A DNA stretch of 64,000 nucleotides from Pseudonocardia sp. EC080619-01. Its GTDB lineage: Bacteria > Actinomycetota > Actinomycetes > Mycobacteriales > Pseudonocardiaceae. Below, one piece after another: positions 47,306 to 56,080 of this stretch. The position numbers and the translations under genes are program-made. The DNA is taken from positions 1,038,501 to 1,102,500 of the forward strand of contig NZ_CP012184.1 of the NCBI RefSeq assembly GCF_001420995.1, read 5' to 3'. The notes beneath the pieces were generated by a model. The model ran no database searches. It was not told the DNA's origin and was given only the letters and a program-made list of their open reading frames with translations. Every line of letters begins with the position of its first letter. Position 1 is the first letter of the stretch.

Positions 47306-48229
47306 GTGATCGCCCTGCTCGCTCCCGGCCAGGGGGCCCAGACCCCCGGCATGCTCTCCCCGTGGCTGGAGGACCCGGCCGCCGAGAAGGCCGTCGCCGG
47401 CTGGTCCGACGCGGTCGGGCTGGACCTGGTCCGCCTGGGCACCACCGCGGACGCCGAGGAGATCACCGACACCGCGGTCACCCAGCCGCTGATCGTCACG
47501 CTCGGGCTGGTGGCCGCGCGACGGCTGCGGGAGACCGTGGAGCTGCCGGCGGGCACCGTCGTCGCGGGGCACTCGATCGGGGAGATCACCGCCGCCGCGA
47601 TCGCGGGCGTCCTGACCGACGACGCCGCCGTCGCCCTCGCCGGGGTGCGCGGGCGTGAGATGGCCGCCGCCTGCGCCGTCACGCCGACCTCGATGGCCGC
47701 CGTCCTCGGCGGTGACGAGGAGGTCGTGCTGGCCCGGCTCACCGACCTCGGGCTGGACCCGGCCAACCGCAACGGTGCCGGTCAGATCGTCGCGGCCGGC
47801 GCGAAGGACGCGATCGCCGAGCTGGTCGCCACGCCGCCGGAGGGCGCGCGCGTCCGGGAGATCCCGGTGGCCGGCGCGTTCCACACCGCGCACATGGAGC
47901 CGGCCCGCGCCGCGCTGGAGGCGCACGCGTCGTCGGTCCGGGTCGCCGACCCCGATCTGGTGCTGCTGTCCAACGCCGACGGCGGGACGGTCACCTCGGG
48001 TGCCGCCGTGCTGGAGCGGCTGGTCGCCCAGGTGACCCGCCCGGTGCGCTGGGACCTGTGCATGGCGTCGCTGGCGGGCCACGGCGTCGGTGCGACCCTG
48101 GAGCTCCCGCCCGGCGCCACGCTGACCGGCATGGTCAAGCGGGCCGTGAAGGGCACGCCCACCCTCGCCGTCAAGACCCCCGAGCAGCTCGGCGCGGCCG
48201 CCGAGCTCGTCGCCGAACACGGAAAGTGA
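47306..48229 (+). CDS. fabD: Malonyl-CoA:ACP malonyltransferase
   Basis: A 307-residue enzyme that transfers malonyl from CoA to AcpP. It begins 'VIALLAPGQGAQTPGML', has the nucleophile 'GHSIGE' near residue 94 and the catalytic His in 'VAGAFHTAHM'. GTG 47306 matches the family start; GTG 47291 in the same frame would add five residues. It is first in the fabD-fabH-acpP-fabF operon. Confidence 0.95.
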   Translation: MIALLAPGQGAQTPGMLSPWLEDPAAEKAVAGWSDAVGLDLVRLGTTADAEEITDTAVTQPLIVTLGLVAARRLRETVELPAGTVVAGHSIGEITAAAIAGVLTDDAAVALAGVRGREMAAACAVTPTSMAAVLGGDEEVVLARLTDLGLDPANRNGAGQIVAAGAKDAIAELVATPPEGARVREIPVAGAFHTAHMEPARAALEAHASSVRVADPDLVLLSNADGGTVTSGAAVLERLVAQVTRPVRWDLCMASLAGHGVGATLELPPGATLTGMVKRAVKGTPTLAVKTPEQLGAAAELVAEHGK

Positions 48230-48234
48230 GTCGC

Positions 48235-49215
48235 ATGCGTCTCTCGTCGCCCGTCACCGGGGCACGCATCCTCGGGATCGGCAGCGCCCAGCCCGAACAG
48301 GTCGTGACCAACGCCGACCTGGAGAAGCGGGTCGAGACCGACGACGCGTGGATCCGCTCGCGGGTCGGCATCGTCGAGCGCCGGATCGCCGACGCCGCGA
48401 CGTCGCTCCCGGACATGGCGGTCGAGGCCGGGCGGGCCGCGCTCAAGGACGCGGGCTTCGACCCCGCCGACCTGGACGCCGTCATCGTCGCGACCTGCAC
48501 CATGCCCAACCCGATCCCGAACGCCGCCGCGCAGGTCGGCACCGCGCTGGGCGCGAACGGGGTCGCCGCGTTCGACCTCAACGCCGCCTGCGCCGGCTTC
48601 TCCTACGGCCTCGGCGTCGCCTCGGACATGGTGCGGGCGGGCAGCGCGAAGCACGTGCTCGTGATCGGCGCCGAGAAGCTGTCCGACTGGATCGACTGGG
48701 ACGACCGCTCGACCTGCATCATCTTCGCCGACGGCGCGGGTGCGGCCCTGGTCGGACCGGCCGAGACCGACGACGCCGTCGGGATCGGGCCGGTGAGCTG
48801 GGGCAGCGCGGGTGACCACGCGAGCACCATCCGGATCCTCGGCGAGACCACGAACAAGCTCCACCAGGAGGGCCAGGCGGTCTTCCGCTGGGCCACCACC
48901 GCGATCGCACCGATCGCCCTGGACGCGATCGAGCGGGCCGGGCTGACGCCGGCCGACATCGACGTCCTGATCCCGCACCAGGCGAACCTGCGGATCGTCG
49001 AGGCGATCGCGCGCAAGCTGCGCACCAAGGGTGCGCGGGAGGACATGGTCGTCGCCGACGACATCGTGCACTCCGGCAACACCTCGTCCGCGTCCATCCC
49101 GATGGCGCTGGACCACATGCGCGCCGCCGGCCGGGTACGGTCCGGCGACGTGCTGCTCCTCGTAGGCTTCGGCGCAGGTCTGTCCTACGCCGGACAGGTC
49201 GTCGTCTGCCCGTGA
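48235..49215 (+). CDS. fabH: Beta-ketoacyl-ACP synthase III
   Basis: A 326-residue condensing enzyme that starts fatty-acid synthesis from acyl-CoA and malonyl-ACP. The catalytic triad is visible: Cys in 'LNAACAGFSYGL', His in 'LIPHQANLRI' and Asn in 'HSGNTSSASIP'. It starts five bases after the fabD stop. Confidence 0.96.
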   Translation: MRLSSPVTGARILGIGSAQPEQVVTNADLEKRVETDDAWIRSRVGIVERRIADAATSLPDMAVEAGRAALKDAGFDPADLDAVIVATCTMPNPIPNAAAQVGTALGANGVAAFDLNAACAGFSYGLGVASDMVRAGSAKHVLVIGAEKLSDWIDWDDRSTCIIFADGAGAALVGPAETDDAVGIGPVSWGSAGDHASTIRILGETTNKLHQEGQAVFRWATTAIAPIALDAIERAGLTPADIDVLIPHQANLRIVEAIARKLRTKGAREDMVVADDIVHSGNTSSASIPMALDHMRAAGRVRSGDVLLLVGFGAGLSYAGQVVVCP

Positions 49216-49281
49216 CGCAGGGCAGCCGCCGTCCTGGCACCACACCCGAAACCGACCCCACCTCGCAAGGAGATACCGACC

Positions 49282-49524
49282 GTGGCTGACAACGCTGAGA
49301 TCCTGTCCGGGCTGGCCGAGATCGTCGAGGAGGTCGCCGGCATCGACACCGCCGAGGTGACCCCGGAGAAGTCCTTCGTGGACGACCTGGACATCGACTC
49401 GCTGTCCATGGTGGAGATCGCCGTCCAGGCCGAGGACAAGTTCGGCGCCAAGATCCCGGACGACCAGCTGGCCGAGCTGAAGACCGTCGGCGACGCCGTC
49501 GACTTCATCGCCAAGCACCAGTGA
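49282..49524 (+). CDS. acpP: Acyl carrier protein
   Basis: An 80-residue AcpP with the phosphopantetheine serine in 'DLDIDSLSMVEIAVQAEDKF'. GTG 49282 follows AAGGAG. It lies between fabH and fabF and carries the growing acyl chain. Confidence 0.96.
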   Translation: MADNAEILSGLAEIVEEVAGIDTAEVTPEKSFVDDLDIDSLSMVEIAVQAEDKFGAKIPDDQLAELKTVGDAVDFIAKHQ

Positions 49525-49564
49525 GTCGTTCCGGCGCGCACCGCGCCGGGGAAGGGGAGACACC

Positions 49565-50812
49565 ATGACCGACGGAGTGGTCGTCACCGGTTTCGGGGCC
49601 ACCACCCCGCTCGGCGGGGACGCCATGTCCACCTGGGAGGCGCTGCTCGCCGGCAAGTCCGGCGTCGGCACCACCCGCGCGGACTGGACCGAGCGCTTCG
49701 ACCTGCCGGTGGGCATCTCGGCCCAGCTCGCCGTGGACCCGGCGGAGGTCCTGCCACGGGTGCAGGCCCGCCGCATGGACCGCTGCGAGCAGGTCGCGAT
49801 GATCGCCGCGCGGGAGGCCTGGGCGCACTCGGGGCTCGGTGCCGTCCCCGGTGAGGACGGCGCGAGCGTCGAGGGCGAGCGGCTGGCTGTCGTGCTGGGC
49901 GCCGGCATCGGCGGCGCGCCGACGCTCCTCGCGCAGGACGACCTGCTCGAGGAGCACGGCCTGCGCAAGGTCTCGCCGCTCACCGTCCCCATGCTCATGC
50001 CGAACGGGCCGGCCGCCATGGTCAGCCTGGAGTACAAGGCCAAGGGCGGGGTCCACTCCCCCGCGTCGGCGTGCGCGACCGGGGCCGAGGCGCTCGCCTG
50101 GGCCTACCGGCTGCTGCAGGCCGGCGAGGTGGACGTCGTGCTCGCCGGTGGCGCCGAGTCCTGCATCGTGCCGATCACCGTGGCCGGGTTCGTCCAGGCG
50201 CGGACGCTGTCCACCCGCAACGACGACCCGGAGCGCGCCTCCCGGCCGTTCGACACCGGGCGGGACGGCTTCGTGCTCGGCGAGGGCGCCGGGGTGCTGG
50301 TGCTCGAGCGCGAGGAGTTCGCGAAGGCCCGCGGCGCGACCGTCCACGGCCGGCTGGCCGGGATCGGCCTCACCTCGGACGCGTACCACATCACCGGGCC
50401 CGACCCCGAGGGCGAGGGCCAGGTCCGGGCGATGCGCAAGGCCGTCACGAACGCCGGCCTGGAGCCCTCCGACGTCACCCACGTCAACTGCCACGCCACC
50501 TCCACGGTGGTCGGCGACGTCGGCGAGTCGGTGGCCGTGAAGAAGGCCCTGGGCGACCACCCGGTGCTCACCGCGCCGAAGTCGGCGCTCGGGCACCTGG
50601 TCGGCGGGGCCGGAGCGGTCGAGGGCATCATCACGATGCTGTCGGTCCGCGACGACGTCGTCCCGGCGACGCTCAACCTCACCGACAAGGACCCGAAGGT
50701 CGAGCTGGACGTGGTCTCCGGTGAGCCGCGCAAGCTCACGGTCGACGCGGCGCTGAACAACTCGTTCGGCTTCGGCGGGCACAACGCCTCGCTGCTGTTC
50801 ACCAAGCCCTGA
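49565..50812 (+). CDS. fabF: Beta-ketoacyl-ACP synthase II
   Basis: A 415-residue elongating ketosynthase. Active-site Cys is in 'SPASACATGAEAL', the two His in 'NCHATSTVVGD' and 'SALGHLVGGAGAVEG', and the C-terminal 'NNSFGFGGHNASL' loop is intact. It is last in the fatty-acid operon, followed by a very strong hairpin. Confidence 0.96.
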   Translation: MTDGVVVTGFGATTPLGGDAMSTWEALLAGKSGVGTTRADWTERFDLPVGISAQLAVDPAEVLPRVQARRMDRCEQVAMIAAREAWAHSGLGAVPGEDGASVEGERLAVVLGAGIGGAPTLLAQDDLLEEHGLRKVSPLTVPMLMPNGPAAMVSLEYKAKGGVHSPASACATGAEALAWAYRLLQAGEVDVVLAGGAESCIVPITVAGFVQARTLSTRNDDPERASRPFDTGRDGFVLGEGAGVLVLEREEFAKARGATVHGRLAGIGLTSDAYHITGPDPEGEGQVRAMRKAVTNAGLEPSDVTHVNCHATSTVVGDVGESVAVKKALGDHPVLTAPKSALGHLVGGAGAVEGIITMLSVRDDVVPATLNLTDKDPKVELDVVSGEPRKLTVDAALNNSFGFGGHNASLLFTKP

Positions 50813-50822
50813 GGCACTCCCC

Positions 50823-50871
50823 CACGACGACGGCGGCGGCTCCGGTCCACGGAGCCGCCGCCGTCGTCGTG
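50823..50871. terminator. Terminator hairpin after fabF
   Basis: A perfect 22-bp stem (50823-50844 with 50850-50871) around a five-base loop begins 10 bases after the fabF stop and ends 10 bases before the stop of the converging exported-protein gene. It should work in both directions. Confidence 0.9.
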
Positions 50872-50881
50872 TGTGGTGGGG

Positions 50882-51427
50882 TCAGCAGGGGGCGCCGAGG
50901 ATCCCGCCCGGGTCGCCCACCAGGATCCGCGGCGGCGAGCCCGCCATCGGGTAGGTGGCCTGCCAGCAGATCCGCCCGACCTGCAGGCCCGGCGGGCCGT
51001 CCTCGGGGTTCTGCACGCTCACGAAGCGCACCAGCGCCACCACGCCACCGCCCGGGGCCGGGTCGATCCGGTCCACCCGGATCGTGCCGTCGGTGGTGGT
51101 CCCGACCCCGTCCAGCCAGACGTCGCGCGGTTGCTGCTCGGCGCGTTCCGGGCTGACCACCCGGGTCCAGGTCGCGTGGTCCCGGCCGTTGATCGCGTTG
51201 AAGTAGAGCTGGACCTGTTCCAGGACCAGCTGCGCGGCCGGATGGTCCGCGGCCCCGTCGCTGATCGTGACGGTCTGGTCCCCCGCGCCGTCGTCGGGCA
51301 CCCGCGGCGGCGCCGCGGCCGGTCCGACGCCGTCCGGTGAGGACCCGGACGCCGTCCAGGCGGTCCCCCCGAGCGCGACCAGTGCCACGACCAGCCCCGC
51401 GGCCACCGCAGCGGCCCGCGCGCTCAT
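50882..51427 (-). CDS. Exported or membrane-anchored hypothetical protein
   Basis: A 181-residue protein. Residues 1-25 are a signal or anchor helix ('AAAVAAGLVVALVALGGTAW') followed by a proline-rich spacer. The remaining domain ('LEQVQLYFNAINGRDHATWT') resembles SnoaL/NTF2-like or Mce-associated extracytoplasmic proteins, but I cannot fix the family. ATG 51427 follows GGGGGA; a GTG at 51442 is possible. Confidence 0.7.
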   Translation of the reverse strand: MSARAAAVAAGLVVALVALGGTAWTASGSSPDGVGPAAAPPRVPDDGAGDQTVTISDGAADHPAAQLVLEQVQLYFNAINGRDHATWTRVVSPERAEQQPRDVWLDGVGTTTDGTIRVDRIDPAPGGGVVALVRFVSVQNPEDGPPGLQVGRICWQATYPMAGSPPRILVGDPGGILGAPC

Positions 51428-51473
51428 CGTTCCCCCGTGCACACGTCGTCCAGTGTGCCCGGAGGCTTCCGGG

Positions 51474-51965
51474 TCAGCCGACCCGGTGGGTCAGCCAGGT
51501 GACCGCGGCACCGTCACCGGCGAAGCGGAAGGACTCCAGCTCGTCGTCCCAGGCGGTGCCGAGGAGCTGGTCGAGCTGCCGGGTGAGGCCCGTGCCGCCG
51601 TGCTCGCCCATCACCGCGCGCAGCTGGTCCTCGGGCAGCACGACGTCGCCGTTGGCGCTGGTGCGGCCGTGCCACATGCCGAGGCCGGGGACGTGCATGA
51701 ACCGTTCACCGTCCACGCCGGGGCTCGGTTCCTCGGTCACCTCGAACCGCAGCATCGACCAGGCGCGCAGCGCTCCCGCGAGGGCCCCACCGCTGCCGGC
51801 CGGACCGCTCCACGAGCACTCGGCCCGCATCTGCCCGGACGCCACCGGCTGCGCGGACCACTCGAGAGAGACCCGCGCCCCGAGGACGCCCGAAATCGCC
51901 CACTCGACGTGCGGACAGACCGCAGTCGGCGACGAGTGGACGAACACCACTCCGCGTGTGCTCAC
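51474..51965 (-). CDS. DUF3145 family protein
   Basis: A 163-residue actinobacterial protein of the DUF3145 family ('VVFVHSSPTAVCPHVEWAIS', 'FMHVPGLGMWHGRTSANGD', 'WDDELESFRFAGDGAAVTWL'). Function unknown; often found near the fatty-acid operon in actinobacteria. GTG 51965 has GGAGG seven bases upstream. Confidence 0.88.
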   Translation of the reverse strand: MSTRGVVFVHSSPTAVCPHVEWAISGVLGARVSLEWSAQPVASGQMRAECSWSGPAGSGGALAGALRAWSMLRFEVTEEPSPGVDGERFMHVPGLGMWHGRTSANGDVVLPEDQLRAVMGEHGGTGLTRQLDQLLGTAWDDELESFRFAGDGAAVTWLTHRVG

Positions 51966-52192
51966 TGCCAACCTCCGCTGTCGTCGACGAGGATCGTCTT
52001 CCCCTACGTCCTCTGTGACTTCTGCGGTGCTGCGTGGTGACGCGCGGTACGGATGTGCTGCGTGTGGGTGTGAGGGCGACCTCCGGGTCAGGTGGGTCCG
52101 TGGCATCACTCTGCCGCATTCCGTCCCGGACGGCCACCCCGACACGACTTACGGGTGAACCGCCGACGGCGTGTCGCGGCCCGGCGCGCGGG

Positions 52193-53266
52193 TCACGCGG
52201 TGTAGGTGGCGATCATCGCACCGGACGCCGGATCCACCGTCTCCGAGCGGACGAGATCGCCCCGGTCGGCGAGGACGTCGAGGTGCGCACCGGTCTCCAG
52301 GACGGCCAGCATCCGGTTGAACAGGTCCATGTCGTCGAACCGGTGCTCGCGGCGGGTCCAGCGCAGCACCCGGGCCACGTCCTGGGCGGTCGGTGCGCCC
52401 GCGACGACGGCGTCCCGGCTCTGGGCGAGCCGCACGTCGTGGTGCGCGAGCAGCTCGTCGACCCGGGCGTGCACCCGGCCGCCGATCGCGCCGTGCGCGG
52501 GCAGCAGGCCGGCGTCGGGCAGCGAGCGGACCAGCCGCAGCGAGTCGAGGAACTGGCCGAGCGGGCTGTCCACGATGGTCGGCTGGAGCCCGATCGACGG
52601 GGTGATCCGCGGCAGGACGTGGTCACCGGCGAAGAAGAGCTCGTTCTCGGCGTCGGTGAAGACGAGGTGCCCGCGGGTGTGCCCGGGCGTCTCGACGGCG
52701 GTGAGGGTGCGGGTGCCGGACTGGTCCCCGACGGCGATCGCCGCCCGGTCGGCGATCCACTCGTCGGGCGCCTCCCACTCCTCGGGCACCGGCCGCGGCC
52801 ACGGACCGCTGCGGCCGATCTCCTCGACGATGTCCACGGCGCCGCACCGCAGCAGCCGGGTCCGCTCGGGCTCGCGCTCGGCGCGGTCCGGGGAGGCGAT
52901 GATGTCGAGGTTCGGCTTCTCCCCCGCCCCCAGCAGGACCCGGGCGCCGTACTCGCGGCGCAGGATCGACGCGAGCGTGTAGTGGTCCCGGTGGGCGTGG
53001 GTGATGAGGAACCGGCGGACGTCGCCGAACCCGGAACCGAGGGCGGCCAGCGCCTTCCCCAGCAGGTCACGGGACTCGTCGATGGCCCAGCCGGAGTCCA
53101 CCAGGGTCCACCCGTCGGCATCGGCGATCGCGTAGACGTTGACGGCGCGCAGGCCGTCCTGGGGCAGTGGCAGCGGGATCCGGTACACCCCGGGCGCGCA
53201 GCGGAACACGCCGGGCGTGGTCCAGTCGCCGTCGGGATCGTCGTCGGTCACGGTCGGGAGGCTCAC
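52193..53266 (-). CDS. Metallo-beta-lactamase-fold hydrolase
   Basis: A 357-residue cytosolic hydrolase. Metal ligands: 'LITHAHRDHYTLA' near residue 92, 'ETPGHTRGHLVF' near 195, and 'FFAGDHVLP'. The C-terminal HTH-like domain ('AQDVARVLRWTRREHRFDDM') occurs in the RNase-Z/LACTB2-like subgroup. Substrate unknown. 'MSLPTVTDDDPDGDW' start at 53266. Confidence 0.88.
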   Translation of the reverse strand: MSLPTVTDDDPDGDWTTPGVFRCAPGVYRIPLPLPQDGLRAVNVYAIADADGWTLVDSGWAIDESRDLLGKALAALGSGFGDVRRFLITHAHRDHYTLASILRREYGARVLLGAGEKPNLDIIASPDRAEREPERTRLLRCGAVDIVEEIGRSGPWPRPVPEEWEAPDEWIADRAAIAVGDQSGTRTLTAVETPGHTRGHLVFTDAENELFFAGDHVLPRITPSIGLQPTIVDSPLGQFLDSLRLVRSLPDAGLLPAHGAIGGRVHARVDELLAHHDVRLAQSRDAVVAGAPTAQDVARVLRWTRREHRFDDMDLFNRMLAVLETGAHLDVLADRGDLVRSETVDPASGAMIATYTA

Positions 53267-53292
53267 CCCTCGACCCTAGATCGTTGCCGTTG

Positions 53293-53979
53293 CTAGCGGG
53301 TGAAGGCGTCCTCCCCCGGCTCGTGCGCAGCGAACATCTCCTCGCCGTAGTGCTCCCGGAAGCTGGTCAGGACGTCGTCGAGCGGGAGGTCGTGGAACGT
53401 GCCGCGGTCGTGCTCGTAGCTCATGTAGCGGGCACCGGCGCCGTCGTAGGCGTGCATCAGGGCGTCGCCGGTGCCGTCGAACGCGATCGGCTCGACGCCG
53501 AAGCGGGCGCACAGCTCGGCGTTGAACGCCGGGGTGGCCTTGCGCCAGGCGCCGTCGAGCCACAGCGCGGTGTAGCCGTGCCAGACGAACAGGTCCGCCC
53601 CGCCCATCCGGTCCCGCAGCCGCGGGGTGTTGAGGTGGTTGCGGACGTCGGCGAAGCCGAGCCGGGCCGGGATCCCCGCGGCACGGGCGGCCGCGGTGAG
53701 CAGCACCGCCTTGGGCACGCACCAGTTGCCCTGCTGCCCGGCGACCCGGCTCGCGCGGTACGCCTCCGGGTCGGTGACGACGCAGAACGGGTCGTACCAG
53801 ATCTCGTCGCGGACGGCCTCGAACAACGACGCGGCCCGCGCGCGGGGGTCGTCGAGCCCCGCGGTCACCCGGGCGGCGAAGGCTCGCACCGCGGGGGCGT
53901 CCGAGTCCGTGAACCGGCCCGGTTCCAGGTCCTGTGCGGCCGGCTCGCCGGTCCCGGTCGATGGCTCCCGTGCGGACAC
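53293..53979 (-). CDS. Transglutaminase-like domain protein
   Basis: A 228-residue protein with the transglutaminase-like Cys-His-Asp set: 'GNWCVPKAVLLTAAARAAGI', 'WHGYTALWLDGAW' and 'AFNAE'. Such proteins act as proteases or amidases, or have lost activity. GTG 53979 follows GGGAGG by six bases. Confidence 0.85.
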   Translation of the reverse strand: MSAREPSTGTGEPAAQDLEPGRFTDSDAPAVRAFAARVTAGLDDPRARAASLFEAVRDEIWYDPFCVVTDPEAYRASRVAGQQGNWCVPKAVLLTAAARAAGIPARLGFADVRNHLNTPRLRDRMGGADLFVWHGYTALWLDGAWRKATPAFNAELCARFGVEPIAFDGTGDALMHAYDGAGARYMSYEHDRGTFHDLPLDDVLTSFREHYGEEMFAAHEPGEDAFTR

Positions 53980-54200
53980 CGTCGTCCTCCCCTCTCGTGT
54001 GGTCGCGACCCTACGCGGGCCCCTGAATCTCACCGTACGTAGGCGTTCGAGCACCCTGTGCCGATCTTCGGCGCGGAGTCCACCCGAGGGTGGGACATGA
54101 TCGCGCCGGGAGTGTGGCCGGTTCCGCGCTACCGTCCCTGCGTTCGCTGATCACGATGGTCGGCCGCGGGGGCGCGGTACGGCGGAGGAGGGGCGCACGC

Positions 54201-54413
54201 ATGGGGGCAGGGATCCCGGAGCAACGGTCCGGGCAGGACGCGCCGTTCCTCACCGTGGCAGAGGTGGCCGAGCGGATGCGGGTGTCGCGGATGACGGTGT
54301 ACCGGCTGGTGCACTCCGGCGAATTGCCCGCGGTGCGGTTCGGCCGGTCGTTCCGGGTGCCACCGGAGTCGGTGGAGACGTTGATCGAGTCGGCCCGCTA
54401 CACGGGGAGCTGA
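54201..54413 (+). CDS. Small excisionase-type HTH protein
   Basis: A 70-residue DNA-binding protein: 'FLTVAEVAERMRVSRMTVYR' and 'SGELPAVRFGRSFRVPPESV'. This is the small HTH_17 protein conserved in actinobacterial chromosomes, likely a developmental or housekeeping regulator rather than a phage excisionase. ATG 54201. Confidence 0.85.
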   Translation: MGAGIPEQRSGQDAPFLTVAEVAERMRVSRMTVYRLVHSGELPAVRFGRSFRVPPESVETLIESARYTGS

Positions 54414-54422
54414 GCGCCACCG

Positions 54423-55190
54423 ATGCTGCCCACCGACGCCGCCTCCGCGCGGCGGGTGGCCGGTACCTACGACACGCCGGAGGCCGACGCCGAGCGGGTC
54501 CGGGCCCGGTCGTTGCTGGCCGCGGATCCCGGCGAGCGGATCCTGCTCGTCGGGACCGGGCCGGGGCACCTGCTCGCGGAGCTCGCCACCGCGTGCGGTC
54601 CCGGCGTGCAGGGCGTCGATCCCGACCCGGTGATGGTGACGCTCGCCCGGCGACGGTGCGGGCCCGCGGCCGTCGTCGAGCAGCGGGCGCTCGGTGGTCC
54701 CCGGTCGCTGCCCGACGGGCCGTTCGACGCCGTCGCCTGCCTGCAGGTGCTGGAGTTCCTGACCGACACCCGTGCGGCCGTGGCGGAGCTGTTCCGGGTG
54801 CTGCGCCCGGGCGGGCGCCTGCTGGTGCTCGACACCGACTGGACCTCGCTGCACTGGCCGGGCCACGGTCAGGACCGGCACCGCCGCGTCCGGGACGCCT
54901 GGTGCACGACGATGCCGCGGCCGCGCCTGCCGCACGAGCTGGGTCCGCTGCTGCGCGCGGCCGGGTTCGCCGACGAGTGGGCCGAGCGCGCGACGATGCG
55001 CGGGCCGGCCTCCACCGGTTACGGCGCGGAGCTGCGCGAGATGGTCGCCGACGCCGCGCCCGGGCGGTGCGGGCTCACCCGGGCCGAGGTCGCCGCCTGG
55101 GCGGACGGTGTCGCCGCGTGTGCGGACGAGCCGTTCTCGGTGGACCGGTGGTTCCTGGGCGCCCGGCGGCCTGGCGGGACCCGAGCATGA
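54423..55190 (+). CDS. Class I SAM-dependent methyltransferase
   Basis: A 255-residue methyltransferase. SAM motif 'ILLVGTGPGHLLAELA' near residue 40, then 'DAVACLQVLEFLTD' and 'LFRVLRPGGRLLVLDTDW', as in UbiE/Methyltransf_11 proteins. Substrate unknown. It begins nine bases after the small HTH gene. Confidence 0.88.
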   Translation: MLPTDAASARRVAGTYDTPEADAERVRARSLLAADPGERILLVGTGPGHLLAELATACGPGVQGVDPDPVMVTLARRRCGPAAVVEQRALGGPRSLPDGPFDAVACLQVLEFLTDTRAAVAELFRVLRPGGRLLVLDTDWTSLHWPGHGQDRHRRVRDAWCTTMPRPRLPHELGPLLRAAGFADEWAERATMRGPASTGYGAELREMVADAAPGRCGLTRAEVAAWADGVAACADEPFSVDRWFLGARRPGGTRA

Positions 55191-55209
55191 TCGGGCAGCA
55201 TCGGCGCCC

Positions 55210-55446
55210 GTGAGCAGTACGCCAGACGCACGGGTCCCGGCCCGGGTCCGGATCGGGCAGCGGCCCGACCACGTCCGCTGGTTCCGGGTGGTGCCCCGGA
55301 CCGGGGAGTGGGTCAACTTCGCACCACCCGGGATGACACGCGACGACTACGAGGTCGACTGGGTGATGCACTGGGCCGTCGACCCCGACGACGGCGACCA
55401 GCCGGACATCACGATCGAGATCCAGCTCGTCGACCCGGAGGGCTGA
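55210..55446 (+). CDS. Hypothetical protein
   Basis: A 78-residue acidic protein from GTG 55210, 19 bases after the methyltransferase stop and probably co-transcribed. 'RWFRVVPRTGEWVNFAPPGM' and an acidic C-terminus are seen; no family recognised. Confidence 0.6.
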   Translation: MSSTPDARVPARVRIGQRPDHVRWFRVVPRTGEWVNFAPPGMTRDDYEVDWVMHWAVDPDDGDQPDITIEIQLVDPEG

Positions 55447-55453
55447 GCGCCGG

Positions 55454-55924
55454 TCAGCGGAAGCCGTGACTGGTGATCGCGGCGGGGCCGCCGCGGCGGA
55501 CGGCGTCGAGGACCGCCCGCTCGTGCGGCACGGTGTCGACCGGCAGCGCGGCCAGCGGGAACCAGTCCAGCCCGGCGGTCTTGCCGGTCTCGGCCGCGTG
55601 CGGCTCGCCCGTCCAGCGGCGGGCGGTGAAGAAGAAGTCGACGCGTTCGTCGACCGGATCGCCGTTGCGCTGCGTCCGGTGCACGGCAGTCAGCGGCAGC
55701 AGGTCGGCCGGGTCGATCGTGACGCCGAGCTCCTCGCGGGCCTCCCGGACGGCCGCGGCGGGCGCGTCCTCACCCTCCTCGACGTGACCGGCCGCGGCGG
55801 CGGCCCAGTGGCCGTCCATGAACCCGGTGTTCGCACGCAGCTGCAGGAGCACCTCGGTGCGCTCGCCGTCGCCGCGCAGCAGCAGGACGTAGGACGCGGG
55901 GACCACCCGGTAGCGATCGGTCAC
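55454..55924 (-). CDS. NUDIX hydrolase
   Basis: A 156-residue NUDIX enzyme. The box is 'GHVEEGEDAPAAAVREAREE' continuing 'LGV'. The N-terminus 'RVVPASYVLLLRGDGERTEV' and 'QLRANTGFMDGHWAAAAAGH' are typical of housekeeping or mutT-like members; substrate unknown. GTG 55924 lies beside a 12-bp tandem repeat. Confidence 0.9.
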   Translation of the reverse strand: MTDRYRVVPASYVLLLRGDGERTEVLLQLRANTGFMDGHWAAAAAGHVEEGEDAPAAAVREAREELGVTIDPADLLPLTAVHRTQRNGDPVDERVDFFFTARRWTGEPHAAETGKTAGLDWFPLAALPVDTVPHERAVLDAVRRGGPAAITSHGFR

Positions 55925-55940
55925 GGCGCCGACCCTAGGC

Positions 55941-56021
55941 GGGACCCGGCGCGGGACCCGGCGCGGGACCCGGCGCGGGACCCGGCGCGGGACCCGGCGC
56001 GGGATTCGGCGCGGGATTCGA
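55941..56021. repeat. 12-bp tandem repeat array
   Basis: Five perfect copies of GGGACCCGGCGC (55941-56000) are followed by one copy with CC changed to TT (56001-56012) and a partial copy. It fills the intergenic region between the divergent NUDIX and hydrolase genes. Confidence 0.92.
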
Positions 56022-56080
56022 GAAGGACCCCGAACCTCGTCGCAACGCCGGGGTAACGGGGTGCGCCTACCGTCCCTGCG

